In this document: positions 63,101 to 64,000 of the stretch, piece after piece | Layout: the number at the start of each line of letters is the position of its first letter | How positions within the stretch are numbered: the first letter of the stretch is position 1 | Assembly: GCA_905221605.1 (NCBI GenBank) | Contig: CAJNDS010001502.1 | Location: 141,001 to 205,000 of the forward strand | Source: Symbiodinium natans | Taxonomy: Eukaryota > Sar > Dinophyceae > Suessiales > Symbiodiniaceae | Direction: 5' to 3' | Length of the DNA stretch: 64,000 nucleotides | Position numbers and translations under genes: made by a program | Notes under the pieces: generated by a model | The model's input: only the letters and a program-made list of their open reading frames with translations | The model's database searches: none | What the model was told of the DNA's origin: nothing

Positions 63101-63284
63101 TGACAAAATGAGGATGTGTTTGCGTAAAACGAGTGACTCCACACTGGCTTCCGTGCACATACGCCCCCGCGACCCACCCTTGTCCCAGCCCTTCTCCCTG
63201 GTTGATCTGCCTCGTCCGCTTGCTTCGAGGCGCCGGTAGCATCCTCACCAGTTCGAGCAGCTTCGGGTAGGTAAACTCTTTCTC
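57102..63284 (-). CDS. pol: Ty1/copia-type retrotransposon polyprotein: 2OG-oxygenase-like domain, integrase, reverse transcriptase, RNase H
   Basis: The frame is open from 63284 to the stop at 57102. Residues are numbered from the GTG at 63248 (2048 codons). Residues 60-165 form a 2OG-Fe(II) dioxygenase-like domain. Integrase: zinc-binding H905, H910, C938, C941; acidic D964/D969, D1028 and E1064, the last two with exactly 35 residues between. Its C-terminal WIGPGYIVG...GEHLREA segment is typical of dinoflagellate copia. Reverse transcriptase: D1570 in GDISNAFLQG and D1663-D1664 in HVDD. RNase H: region with VYHDAG, ESSFAAETHG and TDCKS, ending LADGLTKAG. All catalytic residues are present, so the enzyme part looks intact. 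Residues of about 234-505 are probably read in the wrong frame (see 61733-62553). gag and the 5' LTR lie beyond the window. Confidence 0.92.
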   Translation of the reverse strand, partial: EKEFTYPKLLELVRMLPAPRSKRTRQINQGEGLGQGWVAGAYVHGSQCGVTRFTQTHPHFVKYVNEFMRQKVNARWSSFVVMRDVCTRIHKDVHNRKDGDSITVTFGNFTGGQLWLQLASDESSEQDGVVWKQDEKDVWRPGKLVSTYERPLEFSPHMEHATHEWAGERWCLSMYTIRETAQVSHEIGRALRRLHFPWNQAMTSRTFGVDSSVALMSSQDREPQQSSEDMREKHDAQTPQQHLKESESDSSPSREEPCQPHVHAGAEEERGVRDGDCTALQGIGRGLEGSHGGQAPGDLDSSQAPKDCCAVTGELEEVRLGESQDVVCQQSGRRPRNGRRWPLDSVEEIPTHPRDRLVGDGCARANEGRGHGGRTPAPSLWPLRHTDGSWDKQGDKGRLLGMPSLPGVPRDASPDEWRHGDSSGPKGASRIQEREGCHSRICQEHGRATKQTQATKWHDWGGAIVRRIMGTNQCGRDHRERGESSSHQHQPDNRGDGIDQEGARREVRGQAGEGRRLSESGNEMPDGEHQRPPVLSPKEISDRVKEGQGRRARLKKGVMRRLLGNARSVMAGVFVTTAAMLGAASEIPAMSLIRPDVVEIHEGKAVMSQAFSQWGWNANQPVRIGDSYRDRQGREELLTWIEERRPRLVILSSWCPKEWREKIGERHRHWRERREALAGFVEDMCDMQMKRGDQVLVHVDPRCEWEQKSIVNMLIQHPKIQHANIPWDHKGRCVDQCHMWATSCESIAHELKRFESGEFSQAKYLVPANEQRERTKVGCNRVFTSALCKGYIEYLKHAEPGRVRKLLRSLAVRIRNRSQQGDATVRHLRWSEKQVLKALRKWSAVYAQGEQDGDSDEEMIPDLQCDRLDSIRSGDEEQSAPPAERVRDKLGTDGISFEVPPGRQLNGEIRRGIAKAHCNLGHPSQSDLARFMKLGGAKQEAIEAVGWLRCITCAHSRKPSTHRVSSIPPCQVIFGDEVQLDCICVHDAGKEAHWFLSVLDRATSYHMLEMLRDHSPAELQRAFDRSWMKWAGPPLKVTVDMEGGFQGQEFWNRVCSSGASISSIAGTAHWQAGKVERHNQTVKDMMHSVIRHGHVKGREDMRRMSREVTWAKNSLVREHGWSPVALVFGREPRVFGEMHHQGNPAAFHPSVGDQDSELAKRMRYRYHAKMEYVKSQARQMLLKTAHHRTRRIPIPKIGQLVFFWRAENHKKRDNQSKWIGPGYIVGLQGGNAWVSCSGRCFLVAGEHLREAVGDEKHFGDPEMQKQMALFKKLPKEATYEDLVGQENPPNEPNMMENCELAQDSTQDMEIEHDAPGEIGEEYRRMSTRVGWHVDAFANPVLVSHRVWAFRTPDPRYPGERFPFRTSWGYRQGRWICFEREVKWRELEDHHQFVPEGPVAGMVTIFQSRTRRESCVDDVPATLKRRKGEPVANQVNAVYQQKTTSKNKLKRMMEKEVPYDAIPQSQHGLYQEAEEKEWKSWLDYDSCEILSPEESKKIEETRPERILPSRYVFRNKNAGLKDPQGNDLPVRAKARLCIQGHLCPDSRNGQVQVDSPTIERVSTMIFLHLVTSLKWTSNWYIGDISNAFLQGAPLTGKPDMFMRQPKQGLKGLLPGQLLKLLKPVYGRPDAPRAWYNELSRILCEELGFQKCMVDPAMFVKRDADGKMRALMIIHVDDLMICHDGSSQGLETVSKLRGRFPFGTWSQICKEQAGVSYCGKEIKVVEREGETCVCLSQRAFVEGKIQTIKLDSQRSRDWDLSANPEEKTDFRSVVGSLQWLVTQTRPDLAFECNQLQKRIGDLRMRDLHRANKAVREVCKNHFELLFKPLGWDAELIVYHDAGLYSSLGVELDERHAEDILQHGGEKKLVYSQKGACLGFVKKGSTDYEDRVHCNLIDWKSATNRRVIESSFAAETHGAIMGHNMARFAQVLLSEIRFGSEVISAIDDEGWQGLCPVTMVTDCKSIYDTVHKDGQHVSEKGSIVHAVLLRQLLSTRRDAGKARLLWVPTRCQLADGLTKAGRGHDLREQLGLGLLFHEKALKKSKPRTGQREVYTGVNVSEKA
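61733..62553 (-). CDS. Polyprotein segment in an alternative frame: helical region and topoisomerase-type zinc ribbon
   Basis: This frame (opening after a TGA at 62555-62557) encodes about 270 residues of protein-like composition. A basic N-terminus and helical part (VDRLREIWTVLKPRKIAA...) is followed by CGHC and FWGCLRFPACRETLPL. The latter is the zinc-ribbon pattern of type IA topoisomerases that I know from dinoflagellate retroelement polyproteins. The overlapping pol frame here is low-complexity and shadow-like. Translation would need about +1 near 62548 to enter and -1 near 61735 to leave. Confidence 0.7.
63003..63072 (-). other. HxD core of the 2OG-Fe(II) dioxygenase-like domain in pol
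   Basis: It encodes VVMRDVCTRIHKDVHN with H78-x-D80, leading into FGNFTGGQLWL (residues 94-104). The distal histidine (H148 or H151) and the 2-oxoglutarate Arg (R157 in GERWCLSMYT) lie further downstream near 62780-62810. Confidence 0.65.
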
Positions 63285-64000
63285 TTATACGCATTCCGGG
63301 CACAATCTTCACACTCTGCAGTCTGTATTCTCTTGGTTACCCTCTTGTCCTCTTGGGTGGGATTGTCGCCTCTCGGTTCCACGAAGGAGGAGACTCCATA
63401 GATCGCCTCCGGCCCATGGGTACTAGCTATGCTCGCTTCCAGTGCAACTTCATGTCCATCTTGCACCAATTTGACATCCGGTTCGTGACTCCTTCGGCCG
63501 GATCCAGCCACATTGACATCGAATCCACATAGCCCCGTTTTCGTTTCCCTCAGAGCCACCGAAACTCCCATGTTCTTGAACGCAATCCTCCCACTTGCTA
63601 AGTCCATGACCGCTCCCAACTCCTTGAGGGCGGTCTTGCTGAGAAGCAATGGAACTTCCTGATCCACCACACTCACTCGAAGGTGAGCCCATCGGGTCGC
63701 CCCCGTCACGTTCAAAGGAATGATCACCGCATGAGTAGACATGATCCGAGGTCCCCCTCCGAACCTGAAAGGCCTTGCCTCGTCCACCACATACACGTCC
63801 TCTCCCAACCGTTGGAGATGTCTCATGTGCTTTTCCATCCATCGGTATCCCGCCACGGACCTAGCACAACAAGTGTCGCTCAAGGCAAGGGTAAACGACC
63901 TTCCACTCTTCTGGCACTGATCCACACTTGACCACACTTCGGCGTCCTCCATGTCCGCCAGTGTGGCGAAGACGCCCTCGTCGGTGGGCAACAGATCAGC
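63245..64000 (-). CDS. Retrotransposon aspartic protease region (partial, continues beyond window)
   Basis: From the first Met in the window (63991) the frame runs 248 codons. ALSDTCCARSVAG carries the Asp-Thr of a retropepsin-like active site (D39). The later VPLLLSKTALKELGAVMDL block matches the conserved core of dinoflagellate copia proteases, followed by the GVSVAL strand. The frame is probably open upstream past 64000. Its last ~10 codons (RKSLPTRSCSNW) look out of frame. The downstream pol frame is reached by a -1 shift within AAGAGAAAGAG near 63275-63285. Confidence 0.8.
   Translation of the reverse strand, partial: ADLLPTDEGVFATLADMEDAEVWSSVDQCQKSGRSFTLALSDTCCARSVAGYRWMEKHMRHLQRLGEDVYVVDEARPFRFGGGPRIMSTHAVIIPLNVTGATRWAHLRVSVVDQEVPLLLSKTALKELGAVMDLASGRIAFKNMGVSVALRETKTGLCGFDVNVAGSGRRSHEPDVKLVQDGHEVALEASIASTHGPEAIYGVSSFVEPRGDNPTQEDKRVTKRIQTAECEDCARNAYKRKSLPTRSCSNW

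Overview
The window is nuclear DNA of a dinoflagellate, most likely of the Symbiodiniaceae/Suessiales. Four things point there. (1) There are relics of the dinoflagellate spliced leader (SL) at 35015-35036 and, truncated, at 23388-23398 and 21376-21387. (2) A long Ty1/copia polyprotein of the dinoflagellate type fills the right end. (3) A capsid-like gene resembling dinoflagellate +ssRNA viruses lies at 33756-34736. (4) A transporter gene is tandemly duplicated on one strand. No rRNA, tRNA, CRISPR array or bacterial-type operon was recognised.

Most of the window (about 80%) is gene-poor mosaic sequence. It is built from short unique segments separated by roughly 60 interstitial tracts of the telomere repeat TTTAGGG/CCCTAAA. 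At least five families of about 85-150 bp MITE-like inverted-repeat elements are scattered through it (called A to E here), together with AT-rich microsatellites and C/G homopolymers. In ITS entries the strand field marks the strand that reads TTTAGGG.

Supported genes, all on the minus strand: a multi-exon choline-transporter-like (SLC44/CTL) gene at 7385-10080 with telomere repeats in several introns; two tandem copies of a nucleotide-sugar/triose-phosphate-type DMT transporter (20343-21308 and 21750-23317), apparently a retrogene, the second copy split by a 608-bp GT-AG insertion; a pair of tandemly duplicated small exons at 29812-30062 with a 65-bp GT-AG intron; an endogenous viral element at 33638-35036 (poly(T), 3'UTR, capsid ORF, overlapping upstream ORF, SL relic); and the copia pol at 57102-64000 (protease, 2OG-Fe(II) dioxygenase-like domain, Zn ribbon, integrase, reverse transcriptase, RNase H), truncated by the window end.

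The most interesting signal is how the telomere repeats relate to reverse-transcribed sequence. On one strand the viral element reads (TTTAGGG)n, oligo(T), antisense cDNA, SL complement, (TTTAGGG)n. That is the order expected if a telomeric 3' overhang primed cDNA synthesis on a poly(A) tail and telomerase then extended the cDNA 3' end. A 25-bp fragment matching the same viral 3' end, also bounded by telomere repeats, sits at 45806-45830 and looks like an aborted version of the event. The retroposed transporter has the same SL-to-TTTAGGG junction. In two MITEs a telomere tract is flanked by an 18-19 bp duplication of the target, as expected for repeat addition at a staggered break.
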